A stretch of 64,000 nt of DNA from Xylocopa sonorina (taxonomy: Eukaryota > Arthropoda > Insecta > Hymenoptera > Apidae), in assembly GCF_050948175.1 (NCBI RefSeq), contig NC_135197.1, positions 2,188,501 to 2,252,500 of the forward strand. Direction: 5' to 3'. Below the pieces are notes generated by a model. The model saw only the letters and a list, made by a program, of their open reading frames with translations, was not told where the DNA came from and made no database searches. Positions 1 to 13,236 of this stretch are shown one piece after another. The first letter of the stretch is position 1. Each line of letters opens with the position of its first letter. The translations under genes and the position numbers were made by a program.

Positions 1-408
1 ATATTTCATAATTTTATATTTAATCGATTTGGCACACAGCAAACATAATTAAATATTGAATATACGAATTCCAACCTACGGCCCAGACTCGTAATAAATT
101 TGAGTAAAATTTAAAGTTGATATGTGCATATGATTGTAATGAATTTTGTATAGTTAGGATTTATTGCAACATTTGAACCATTTTAAAAAATTCTTGAAAT
201 ACAATTATGTGCTGTTCAATGATTTTACATATTATTATTTTATATACGACTGTATTTGCTTTCAGAAAATTGTTGTGGACTGTTTTTTCAACAAGCATCG
301 ATTAGTCTTTTTTATTATTGTTGATTAAATACTACATACTACTACATAATAATAATAATAATTTTGTAAAAGTCTTTTAAAAATGTTCCGAAAATTTGAC
401 TGTTTTAG

Positions 409-525
409 GCACTTCTTAGAGGAGCTTTAACTCAACAAAGTGCCGTTATTCTCGTCTGTATGGCAATTGATCGTTACGTGTGTATGCTGCACCCACATCA
501 TTATCACAAACACACATCTAAAAAG
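409..525 (+). CDS. GPCR exon: end of TM3, DRY motif, second intracellular loop
   Basis: Acceptor tgttttag and donor AAG|gtatgt bound 39 codons, phase 0 at both ends. The product begins ALLRGALTQQSAV and contains AIDRYVCMLHPHHYHK, the TM3/ICL2 junction of a rhodopsin-family receptor. This is the first exon of the gene in the window. Confidence 0.9.
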
Positions 526-3500
526 GTATGTTCTTTAAATTATGTTTCATGTTTTTACTTGTATCGTGTTCACATTTATCTGCATGACAATCTGTAACTT
601 GTAGCTGCTTTTGTCGTTTTTCTCAAATTCTAATAATTTTGCCTGTAGAAAATTACAAAAAGATCATTATATAGTGTACAAATGATACACAAGTAAGAAC
701 AGTTCTTTTGAACGAGAATATAGCAAAGATTTTTAAGTCAAAGTGTCTGAAGAATTGAATAACGGATTGAACGCAGTCTTTTCATGATTCAGAAATGGTA
801 TTCAAGAATTTGATTAAAGGATATCAAATAGTAACGCTGACGCAGACATTTTTGAGGAATTGTTCTCTATGATAATGGTATTCTGCGGCACTAGATGGCA
901 ACACCTTCAATTAAAATAAAAAACTGAAAAAGCTTCTGTTTTTAAAACAAGTGATCAAGTTTGATCGTAATTATTTTGTTTCATTTTTACTACAGTCAGA
1001 ACATTTTAAGAAGTTTAACGATATCTTGCCTAAATTAACAGCTATCTAAGGTTTAAATTGTTCTTTTTTCACTTAAAATACATACATATATAGTATAAAA
1101 TTCAACATTCCCTTAATAGTTTCTCATTGCCAATGACAATCCAAATTCGCATGCACTAAGTAGAATAGACTCGAGATTTATGGATCAATTTTCTCAAATG
1201 AAGGGATCACTGCACTCTGCGAGTTGTAGGACAAATGCAGCAGTATTTCGACGAACACTGTGTGAGCTTTCCAGAGAGAATTTAAATTTAAGGAATCTGC
1301 ATTAGGCAATGCATCATATCCAGTAGTTAAGCTGTACAGTCTGGGCTTAGTTTTTGGATATATTACATATTGCATAATCTATTGCTAGTTTAATATTTAT
1401 TAATATTTGATAAATATGTATCAATATTTTAATTTGAAGTGGATTGTTTTACATGTGGTTGTTTTGCATGTACACAGTAATAGATAAAAAAAAGTTGAAA
1501 ATTCTAGAGATAAGAGAAAATATTATATAATTTTTCGAAAAGGGGCTATATTTTACAATGAAACAAACAGTTATTTATAATAACAAAATCACAGAAATGT
1601 AAAGGTATATATATATATAGAATACGAATAGAAATTGTAAACTCTTTTTTATTCAACGTTGTGCACACATAGAAATACCTTCAAATACACGTCGTGGAAA
1701 ATATATAATAGATAATAATTAATAAAAAATTGTTTCCTAGAATAACCAATGTTTTGTGTTAGATATATGTGTAAAAAACTCAAGGTATGCTATGAAACGT
1801 TTCGCACGCAAAGTTTTGCACACTTGACTGAACCTGTGGAGAATAGTAGGGGTGCGTTCGGGCGGAGAATCTCATACACCGTGCCGTGGCGTACACTACA
1901 GTTGGTCTCTTGAGAAGCTCACACAATCAGTTCCAGGCTGTAGCTTTGCGCTTTGTGTTTTCTTCCCTTCCTTCTTTTGCTCTTTTCCATTTCTCCAAAT
2001 ACAATTAGTACACTCAGCGTCGCAATTTTTTCGTACACTTTGCCTGGTGCACGTACAAAATCAGTGAATGGATTTCTACGATTTTTAATTCTTCCAATTG
2101 TTCACTCAAAACAATTTTTAGTCAAATTACAAAGCGCTCTGATACGTAAGAATTGTTTGAAAATAATATTTATAATAACAAATATTTGTATGTTTCAATT
2201 AAAATTTATTCAGTGGTGTCTATGTCCAATTAATTGAAATAGGATAGAATATTAATATAAGTAAAGGTAGTTAATGCAGTGCAAAGTAAGAAAAGAAATT
2301 GGGTATAGAATTATAATACGAAAGCGAGATCGTATTCGAGCAAAGGCTTTTCACAGGACACTCGCATACTTGCATTCAAGTGACATACTCGATTCAGTCA
2401 ATAACTAGCGCGCCTTTCCATACAATCGTTTCTGTATGGATAGGTATAGTACACCTTGCCGATCTCTTAGCTTTTGATATAAAATGCCGAGCTAAGGCAG
2501 ACACAACGCCTACGCGCCCGTAAATGTATGGCAAATCGATTTCAGAACTATTTTCTGCCTTTTTTTACACGAGGCAATCCATTGGGTCAGTTCTTCCCGC
2601 AAGCGTTATCTTCTCCTTTTTTTATCGGGGAGCCAAATCGTCGCCTCTCTTACTTTTACGCGACTGTCGAACTCGTTCCCAATAAAAAGAATCGTATCCA
2701 AGGGGTCCTCCAAGACAATCGAGGTTCGGCCTTAAAACAATACGACTTTCTCGAGCGAAAATTTCTGATCGTCTTAAATTATACATACTGCAGCGAAATT
2801 TCTGCCAGATCGTAAAGTCTTAGACTCGGTTTTCATACCGTGCTCGATATCGAGAATCGCACTCGTCGGATACGATAATATCGTATTCCATTGTCCAAAT
2901 TGCGATTACGCCGACGGAATCGATTTTCTCTGACTTACACGTTGGAATGCGACTTTTTCTTGTTCTACATTCCATCAACGAGCGCACTCGCATGTCTCAT
3001 TAAGTAATGTAACTCTATATGTAACGTGGTTTCTTTTATAATCTATATAATTGTTTCTGTGTTTCTTTTTCCACTTTTCTTTGAAGATATACACGAGTGT
3101 TAATTATAAACTTATATACATTGCGTAACGATATCAGTCAGTGAACTTTATTTAATTTGAAGCAAATTAATTTAAACGGTCGATTTAATCGGGTGAGAAA
3201 AATGCTTTAACATAAAAGATGAATCAGAATAAGTACGTAATCTAACAATTCGCTGACTCTCCTAGTCAATTCCGGCCGTAATTTTCTGCCAATTGAATGT
3301 TCATCGATTCCTACTGCCCTCTTTTCGGGTTTGATTAAAATAAAACTGAACGTTGCATCCCAACTTTAGTTGCAGAATTTTATCGACAGTCTGTAACATG
3401 TTTACCAACAATGAATTTTAACATCGCAAAAGTACAGTTAGATATTTTCAAATATAACACATTATTCAAAATATGTTTGATATCAATTCGAACGTTTTCT

Positions 3501-6500
3501 TTCACGTATTTATTACACTACTTTTAATACAGCTTTGATGAAAATAGTTAAAGTATTAAATAGCTCTAGTACATTTTAAAATTATTGTATAACATGAACT
3601 CTTTAGTTGACGTTTAGAATAAGTTAGTAATAAAGTTAAAATAGTGAAAGTTTGCAACTGAAAGGGTGAAACTATCGTGCACTGTGTATACAATTTCGCT
3701 GTGGTGTAGCAAAATTGCGTATAAAGTTCACTGCAAACACAACTAAGTTATACTTTATGACAGTGTTTCTTAAAGTGGATCTCGTGGAACACCAGGGTTT
3801 TACAAAAACATGCTGAGGCTTCGTAAAACATATTGAGAATATTTTTTAATAAAACTTGACAAAAATTTATCGTATAAAAACACATCAATTTTTATCATTG
3901 TCGGAATAATAAATTATTTAAATATTATATAAAAACTATTTTATGGAAAGGAAGCTACATTTGTGTAATATTCTTTAGAATGGGTGAGATATTTTAAAAA
4001 CATCGTACATACTTTTTGAAGACGTTAAATATATGTATAACAATATCGTTTAAAGAATAAAATATGTGTCACTTATCCTGACTGAACTAAATGTTGAATG
4101 CAAGCGTTTTAACCAATTTATTCGATTAATGGTACGTACACTACTCACGAGATTGCCAATTATAATTTCTACACATGTCAAGAACTTCATGACCTGCTTT
4201 TGACTTCAAAGCGATCGAACTTAATATTGTTGTCCAATAAAACGTAGGAATGGAAAATTCTTTAAGGGTAAAAAGTTTTATCAGAACTACATTTTCATTC
4301 TCAAGAGAAGCAAATGCTACTTACTTTAGTTAAAAAATTACGATTGGCTCTCAGCAAACTTTAAATCAAAGTACACAATATAAAGTATCGCTTCATTAAA
4401 GTGCTCGATCGAATTAAATGTTCGCGTTCAGTTTCATTCTTTCAACTTGATCAAATCAACATCATTGTCCGATTAAAAGTAAACTACATGTTTCTCCTTT
4501 ATTAATCGCCTACACGTCACCTACCAAGTTTCTAAACGACCAGCAGCCATATAACTAAACGCGGAGTTCAAGTTGGTAAATCGAAAAGTTGCACGAACCA
4601 CAAGAATGTAAATTTCTCGTATTGGAATTCGGACACGATTCGTCGTTCGCAGAGCAATTACATAGTGGTACGGAAGGGTGCATCAGAACCAAAGCACCCC
4701 GTCGGTCGTCCGTGCGTTGCTCACGTTTCCCTGGCCGCCGCGTTCGATTCGTGGCGACACGCTGGTTCCAACGACTACGTTGCGTAAGCGGTCATATATC
4801 CTCCACGAACCGGTGGTCGACGGCGATACGTTGCGCATTTGCACAACAAACAACGCCGACAACTCCGCGATCCCGTTTGTTCGCTATGTTTTTACGGCCA
4901 TCCTTTATAATATTTGTGACTCGCGTTGATTTACAGACCTAGCTGAAAAACAAATCACAAGTTGCGGCGAGTTCTGTTGCGCGGTGCGTGTTATGGGCGT
5001 GTGGTGTAACAAAATTGGAAACACGGCTCGGTCATCTGACAGGTATCCCAGAAACCGGACGTTGATTTTCATAACAAGGAAACTGGTGTGTCGATGGCCG
5101 CGCAAAGTGCAGTTACAGATTGTGAGCCAACGAGTACTGAATCTGTTACGCTTACCCAGAATATATGTATCAAATAATAGGAAACAGTCGCTTTTAGGCT
5201 CTTGCCATTAAAATGATTACATCGGATCAGTTTTCACAAGTCATTCGGTTAAACGTCCAGTTGCTACAAAAAACTGTTCCGACCTCACGTTACTAACCCT
5301 GCGTTTAATGCACGGAGGTGCAATATAGGTAGCTCCACTGATGACTCCACCAGTGGAAGGAAACGGCCTTCTTTTTCCTTCCTCTTTTTCTTCCCTCCTC
5401 TAATTTCCTTACAGCTCCACGAGCATTTAGAAGATCAGCATGATGTAAGCAACTCTCGCATTTACTCGTTAGTTACAATCGAGAGCAGGTAATTGAAAAA
5501 GATTGTTCCAGTAGATTGTTCAAGTAGTAAACAAAAAAAAAGCGTGATATAATAAAAGTAGTTTACATGTCTTACCAGTGTAATAAAATATACATTATGT
5601 TTACAAGTATCTATGCTATGCAACAAACTCGTTGAAACAGTCGTCAGACGACTGTCTCTGTGATACAAGGACAATATGTACACGTATCATTGCAGAATAA
5701 TCCAACGCATTGTCTAACGGCATAATTCTTCATTCACACTGGCAAATGTCACGTGTTACGTTCAGAATCACGTTCGGTTACCATCACCACAGAGCGTACC
5801 CCGACGTTCGATTGTACTGAGAATAAATATGCTCTCAGATACGATGTCTGAGATACGATCAACGTGATCATCTTTTTCACGGTACCATGTAACCATAATA
5901 ACGCATATAAAATGCATAGCTCGGCAGTATCGGGAAATAGTCGCAGAACGCGAAACATTGTCTTGTCATAACCTTAGAGCGTGTACTGTCTCTCAGGTAA
6001 ACGCCCTGTCTTCCTCTGCGGTCGATGATACTGCGGTCGTAGTGCCGATTGTCGACCATTGCCAACGCCCATCATCTATATACACGTCTAGTAAATTTCG
6101 ATCAATATTATGTACTTTGCATCATTATAAATTACGTCGCGTTGGATACGCGTGGCACGATCAAGTAAGAGATCCGATCTTTGGTCTGAAAATAGGAGGA
6201 GTCAATATTTGTGGAGAAAGGATCCCTTTTATCAAATATATATGCTAGTTGCAATAAGTAAATTCATCACCATCGATCGTTTTATCGGCTTTTATTATAT
6301 TTGAAACGACCTTATAAATTCGATTGTTTAACATAGATTTATGTAACTGCCACATTTTGTTATACGTCATTCATGTAGTTAACGGTTTTTCCTTTTCACG
6401 ATGGCACTTTGCAGTGAAAGAGCAAAAAACGTTATGGAAGGCTAGGTGCGGAGAGGTTATTGAATTTAAGGGATATTGAATCGAGGAGATTTGTTTAGCT

Positions 6501-9500
6501 GAAAACTGTTGAACGTGTCGGGAGGAAAGGAGAGAAATATTCGTTCTGGACTGCCGGTAGATTGATTCGATATGAATTTTTCACTGAACTACACTGTGCA
6601 GTCGTGGAAAATTTGTCGCATAATATTTCATGTTTATGTTTAAAATTTTTGAGGAACATATTGTAATAATAAACAATTTTTTCGTGAACAAAAATTGGTG
6701 ACCAAACATCTTACCAGACCTTGCATTGCTATGAACTTGACGAGCTATTTCCGATCGAGAAATTGTTTTCACCCTAGTAAAATTTTTATATCCAGATCAT
6801 TACTTTGTTTTATTTCTTAGTATGGATTTCATACAATTTTTATTGCTCTCTGTATTTTCTTACAAATCGCGAATATGGAAAATTTGGTCAGTCAAAAAAT
6901 GGAGAGCCAATTTTGTAGTTATCCGTCACACTTTCAAGCCAACAAGAAACATTGAACACACAGCTGCGAAATGGCAAAGAATTTCAAGTAGAAGTAGTCA
7001 TCCAGTAGTCATCCCGCGCTCTAGTCAGACGCGGCGTTCCCCTACGAACGCTTCGTATTCTTAAGTGTTTGTGAATTAAATTGCACGCGATATGCGCAAT
7101 TTAAACTTAAATTTCTGCAAAATATAAGTATTTTGGCAAACGTTATAAAGTATATTACAATAATGGATTTATACTTAGTGTAATTTGAATCTACTCTTCA
7201 AAACTAATTCTCACACTACGCTTAGGAAGTAATTACTGTAATTTTTCTTTAACCTGAAATCTATATCAATCACGTTCAACACTTTGCAGCTTCGAAAAAT
7301 ATGATATTAAATAATTTTAATATACATAAGAATATGCTTTCAACAGAGCAAAGTTAGCGGATATATAAAAGCACCTTAACTATAATATTCAAGCATCGTA
7401 TTGCCTGTTACACGATACAATAGTATTGATCGATTGGTGTTGTATCGAATAACATTTATTTAACTTGCTGAACTACATGTACACGTAAAACAGGTCATAA
7501 CTCATAATACTATTGGAAAAGAGGTAATTCTTCGTATAAGTGAAATAGAGCGTAAATATTATGACGGAAATGTAGATTTATTTCGCTTATTTTATCCGAA
7601 ATTCAACGTATCAAATTATCAGGATAGCTGAAGATGAAAAATTTAAATTTGCACAGAATTCTATAAATTTATTGCAAGTTGAATCATTTAAAATTATTCA
7701 GTCCTACGCTTGCACATAGCCGCATGAATATGCTGAAGCTTTGACAAAGAAAAAGGAAGAATGATTATTTTCTGTGTATGTGACGCAGTATTACATGCGG
7801 CAGGGTTGCGTGGCAGTGATGTCAACCACCTGGATAGCGAGCGTGGCGATTTTTGGTGCTCTCGTACTCCCAAGAGGTGGTTACTACTTCAACGACTCAG
7901 GACTTCTCGCCTGCGACCCCTTCTTCGCCAGGGCTTCCCTTAGGTATTTTTCAAACTCACAGTAAATTGCAAATACATATTATCTGTACAGGCTACAGAT
8001 AGAATTCTATAGTTTTCTATCATAACTGCACTTCGTGTGTATTTCCAAAGTGGTGCTTCAAGAACGTCGCTTCAAATATAATTGTTATCTTTTAAATTTT
8101 GCCTTATTTACAGCTTCCACAATCATCTTTTCTCCATTTTAGGTCACATTTGTGGACCTAAACAGTCTGTAGAATCGTCCAAAATGACATTTTAATTTTA
8201 AATTTATCACTGAAGCATATCGGTTTCTAATGCCATTATCATATATCAAACTACAGATCAAACATTTTCTGCGTTTAATTATTTTAAAGATAATATTAAA
8301 ACGTTAAAAACGTATATAAGTACAGTAGATATACAGTAGATAAAAGTGGGTACGATTTTTTCAAATCATGCAAAGCATATTAGGTACTTTACTCGGTCAC
8401 TTTTTCCAGAACCAATTATGTTATCGCAAGCAAACCGATTATAGAAGTTGTGCATCGAAAGTTTAAAGGCTACAGAAATTATTACGTTTAAACTTTAAAG
8501 AGGTAATATCCATTTAGGGAATTCGGAGTAAACTCGGTTATGCTAAATTTTTCATCGCAAAAACCTCGCTCGGAAAAAAAGTCTCGTCCACCGTTTCGAT
8601 TTGCTTCGAACCGTGGAATTTACACCCCTCGCAACTGTTTCATAAATTTTGATCGGTCCCGCGTACAGGGTGAGTCAATAGCAATTGTTATCTTGAATAT
8701 CTACGAAACCACGGATGTTGGAAAGAAATTCTCGCAAAAAAATATTGTTTCATATGAAAGGGATCATTATTTCTCAAGTAGATTCGCTTAAGAAATACAA
8801 TAGAAATCGTTTATAAGTCGTATTTTTACATTTAGACTCGAGGATTTTACATAAGTTAGTATATGCATACATACTGCCAAATATGCGAATCCTTTTACTC
8901 CGTGAACAAATTTCATTTGAATTCAATCACAAGCAAATGCATCATTCAAGGAACCTACGTGTGTCAAGCTTGAGCTTCTCAGCTTATGCGCTTTGAAAGT
9001 TATTACGCTGACAGGGATGCACGTAGACAAGTATACGGACACCCTACAAAATAGCTTGCACAGTGATTATGTGGCAAGGTTAAGATAAACACGAGAATAT
9101 TTGTACGTGTCGCTCGGTCGTCTATGACGTGTTTCTTTGAAGGAGACCGATCCCTGTTTATGGATTAAAGTTCGCTGAGAGCTGAGCTATTCTACACCGA
9201 ACAATATCGCCACGGTTCCTCAGTCTTCACATCGATTATGGGGAACGTTGAAGGATGCACTTTGCAACAAGAAGCCGCCAACTATATCTGAGTGAAGATA
9301 TACGGCACCGAATTATCGTAGCGTGCGCCATTATCAATTCTAATGTTGTTGAAGAGGCAACTGCATCAGCAGCCGCTTGGCTAAGCTGCTTCGATATCGG
9401 TTATTGACGTTGTCAATAATGTACTGATCTGAGAAAAAGTAAATTCATATGATTGATCTTCCACGGCTACAACGCATCGCGTCGCATGTTGCAGAGTTTT

Positions 9501-12500
9501 GCGTTCATTTCAAGAGCTGCCATTAGTGGATGAACATAAAAATAAACTTCGCGTACTTCGTACGTAACTTCACTTGCAAGAAATTTGGTGCAACCGAATG
9601 ATTACGTTTTTTTAACCGAGCAATTTATGGTTGGACAATTTTTTCTCTATAGTTTGTATGGTTTAGAAGGTATTCGAGAGGGTATTTCTTGCGTTAACCC
9701 AGCCGGGATGTTGATTAATAATTCTGATTCATTTACAAAAATTCAAATTTTAATAAGCTATTTGGGATAGAAAGAATGGCATATTTTGATTTGCGTCGTA
9801 AAGTAGCTTATTTTATCATCTTTTAGGAATATTGGTGCATTTCATCTTCTGCTACGAAAACTAATATATTATAGTATTTTCCGTGAGAAGTAATAACTTT
9901 TCGACTTTGTAACAGTAATTTAATATAGTATGAGAAATATTCTCATTCTTCTCTTAAATTACAAATGTTTACACACGTAGAAACGGACGGTTTCTTGTAT
10001 CACTATTCCGTGCCTATATAAAAATAAAATTGCCGTTCTTGTGTTTCCCCAGGATTCTTGCGTGCTGCTGTTTTTATTTTCCTACGACGATGGTGCTGAT
10101 GTACTGCTATGGTTCAGCCTTCCACGTTAACAAACTGCGGTTGAAAAGGGTGGTTTGCGTTAATACGCCGGAGGTCGTTAGCGGAGGTCATATGGAGAGG
10201 GTAAGTCAAGTTTGGTACCACTCGAACCCCCAATCAATGGGCTCATTTTAAAAGGAACCCACCTCGGACAAAAAAAAGCCGCGATTGTTCGTTTAATCGT
10301 TCATTAAATTGCTTGACGTTCAAGCAAGTGTAATTCGTAATAATGCATGTCCCTGGAACGAGACCATATAATTTGCATAGCGTTTCAAGGATGAAACAAA
10401 GTTACAGTAATTCCTTAGCGAATGGGACTTCAGACTCGAGTTTAGTTGTTATGGAAATTAATGGAAATGAAACTTAACAATACTAGAATATGACACGTAG
10501 ATCAATGTTACAGTTTTCCTTCTAAATATAACAGTTATTATTGAATCTGATCTTCAATTTTATACTATTTCGTATAATTCATCGCTAGTCGTTTCTATTC
10601 CACTAAAATTTCAAATACTATACATCTTTTGCAGTAATTGTTTTTACTTTACAAAACTTTTGTTAATTTTGCTCCTTATCTGCTTTACTACGTTTTGCTA
10701 CGTTACGTCAGCATACTTCTTTTCTTATTAATTACCTTAAAACAGTATTCGAGGAAGATTATTCCGTGTGGGACAAACGCACATTAATCGCAGACCACTA
10801 AATCTAGGTTAATCGTGGCAATCTGGTAAATGAAGGTAAAACTCACCGACTATTGAAAAACTACACATCGCGTTAGAATATCGCTGCTTGACTTCATCGG
10901 CTGATGAACATTTACAATATTATGCCTCAGTAATTATTTTTTTCTGGATTTACCTCTGAAGTGACAAATGATATATATTATAAATTTTATATTACTGAAT
11001 ACGAAATATTGCCTGTACCAATATATTAATTACGTTTCCAGTAATAATTAAAGTTTAATACAATGAAATATAGTAACTCGATGTATTATACTTGATTTGT
11101 ATTAAATGTTATCAACAAATTTTTCAAATGTTGTTAGTCTTTTATATCTACAAAATACGCGAATGTATTTTATTACTTATTTCAAAACTCTTTTTAATAT
11201 AAATTAATATACACTCGCACAAAATAAATAACGGGAACAATTGAAAGTGTAATTTGTTCGGATAAAAAGGTTGACTCTTGCGTGAAGCTGTTATAAGGAA
11301 TACCGGCTAGGAATACCAGAATACAAAAATAAACCAGCAAAATAAATTCTGATTAAACCTGAAGTTTCAACGATGTTACTTTTTGCGCAATACCACATGC
11401 AATCTCGCATGCAATGGCGCGATATCGCGATGCGCACGAGGCATGCAACTTCGTCCATCCCAGTTTCCCAAGTTCAGTTGGAAACACTTGTGTCTACTTG
11501 CGCATCGGCTTGTGCTTAGTCTTGTGGCATACGCCTTTGTATGCCATTTCTTGCTCCTACTTGCACGCGTCCCGTTGCACAAAAAGGGTTATCGTTTAAA
11601 CGTAGATTTATCGTAAACATGTAACCATACAGCGTTAAATTATTAGATCGAATAATAATTAATTGCCGGTATGCATAACAAGCAGTAAGAAGTTAATTTT
11701 CGAAAATTACAAATATCATGCGAATATTATGAACATTTATTGAATTTGTTTACAAATATTAATTATAATGATGACAGTAGATAGAGACTCTTAGGATAGA
11801 CGTTGCAACGAGTCTGAACAAATGCGAGAACTCTTTAATCGTCCAATTGTAACAACATTTTAATCTATTATCCGCATTTCTTATAAGTTTTTGAATTTGT
11901 TTTTTTTTTAATTAAGTTATATGGTGTACGTATTTATACTTAATTATACAATTATATGGTGTATTATACAGTTCTTACATAAAATTAAACGGTGTCTCAA
12001 ATGAAAGGCCGAATACTATACTTTCAACTTATCTTTGTACAAAGAACCTTGATACAATGCAAAGTGCACGTAACAAATTACTTTTATAACGAGTTATTGC
12101 AAAATTACTATTACACGAGTTAAAATCTTGAGTGTGTATCGAAAACAATCGCATAGCCTAGACGTGTCTAAGAGTGAAACATCAAAAAATGTGTTCCATG
12201 TATGCTTTAAGACGTGCTTCACATAACGTTACGTTCTGGGTATGCCGACAAATGACATTTGTCTCGAGCACGATAGACCCCGTATCCATTGAAATGTGCC
12301 TCACGTTTTCGAGTGTCGTGAGCGAAATCATCCCCACAGCGAGGTGAACCCTTTCTCACCCTTCCATTTCTCAACTAGCCGTCGCCCTAGCTCTGCGCGA
12401 TATCAGTTTGCGCGCGAGATATCGAAGTCTCACGAGACCGACATGGGTTCTACGTACGATGAGATCTAGTGGTGTCTCGCGTGGTAGGTATTACGATGTA

Positions 12501-13193
12501 AATTCAGGTAACCCCCTTGTTGCAATACGGTCACTGTGAAACGTAAAATGTGTGTCACGTATGTCAAAAACGCGAGGTATTTTTTCAAATTCGTCCCTAT
12601 TATAATTTTCCAAATATTTTACAGATTACTATTTCTATTATTTTTTCCAACTGTTTGCGGATTCCGAAATCTTGATCGATTGCGCTGTAAAAAGTGTAAG
12701 AACTGCCCGACGATTGTTAAAAATCTTTACACTTTTTGTCAATCTTTCCGAGAGCGTCATTCAAACTTTCTTTGGATTCCTCCCAAACTTTCTCTCCTCA
12801 GAATTCTACAGATATTTTCGCTACCGCGACTTTTGTCTCTCTTCTTTACTCGAAAACTTTCGCTCCGGAAACTACTCTCGCGTAGTCGATAAACGTGGCA
12901 TACGGACTTTTGCGATTTTTACAGTACTATACACTGCGTTACTGTCATCCCACGATTCCTCTTTATCGGGAACTTTTCCACTTCTCTATCTTTACCCATT
13001 TCTACAACCGCAGGTGCTGGCTATAACTTATCCTTGCATTAAGCATTTTATTTTACATCCGTATTGAGCCCCTTACAAAGCGTTGATCGTTATTCTGTTC
13101 CGAAGGACGGAGTGCAAACTATTTTCGATATCACGAAAAATTTAAATATAGTACTCGATGTTTTCGTCAGGGCATTTGTAAGCTGCCGAGTGC

Positions 13194-13236
<43 letters not shown>

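Larger units (their letters stand above)
526..7803 (+). other. Intron of the GPCR gene (7.3 kb)
   Basis: Non-coding, AT-rich. Contents: a (TA)7 microsatellite at 1606-1619; a CpG-richer block around 1840-2060; a TATA-like TATAAAA at 2479 inside another GC-richer block (2400-3000); a possible hAT end at 3764; a strongly CpG-rich block at 4600-5150; a pyrimidine tract at 5365-5410. Several 60-117 codon ORFs occur in the GC-rich blocks, but none has a recognisable domain or supporting splice structure. Confidence 0.75.

Noticed and set aside
2528..2815. 95-codon frame in the first GPCR intron
   Set aside because: No family resemblance or splice support; the composition fits a GC-richer intronic patch.
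4589..4942. 117- and 83-codon overlapping frames, one with a hydrophobic end suggestive of a membrane segment
   Set aside because: Two long frames in the same GC-rich DNA indicate low stop density. The location after the TM3 exon is wrong for an N-terminal receptor exon.
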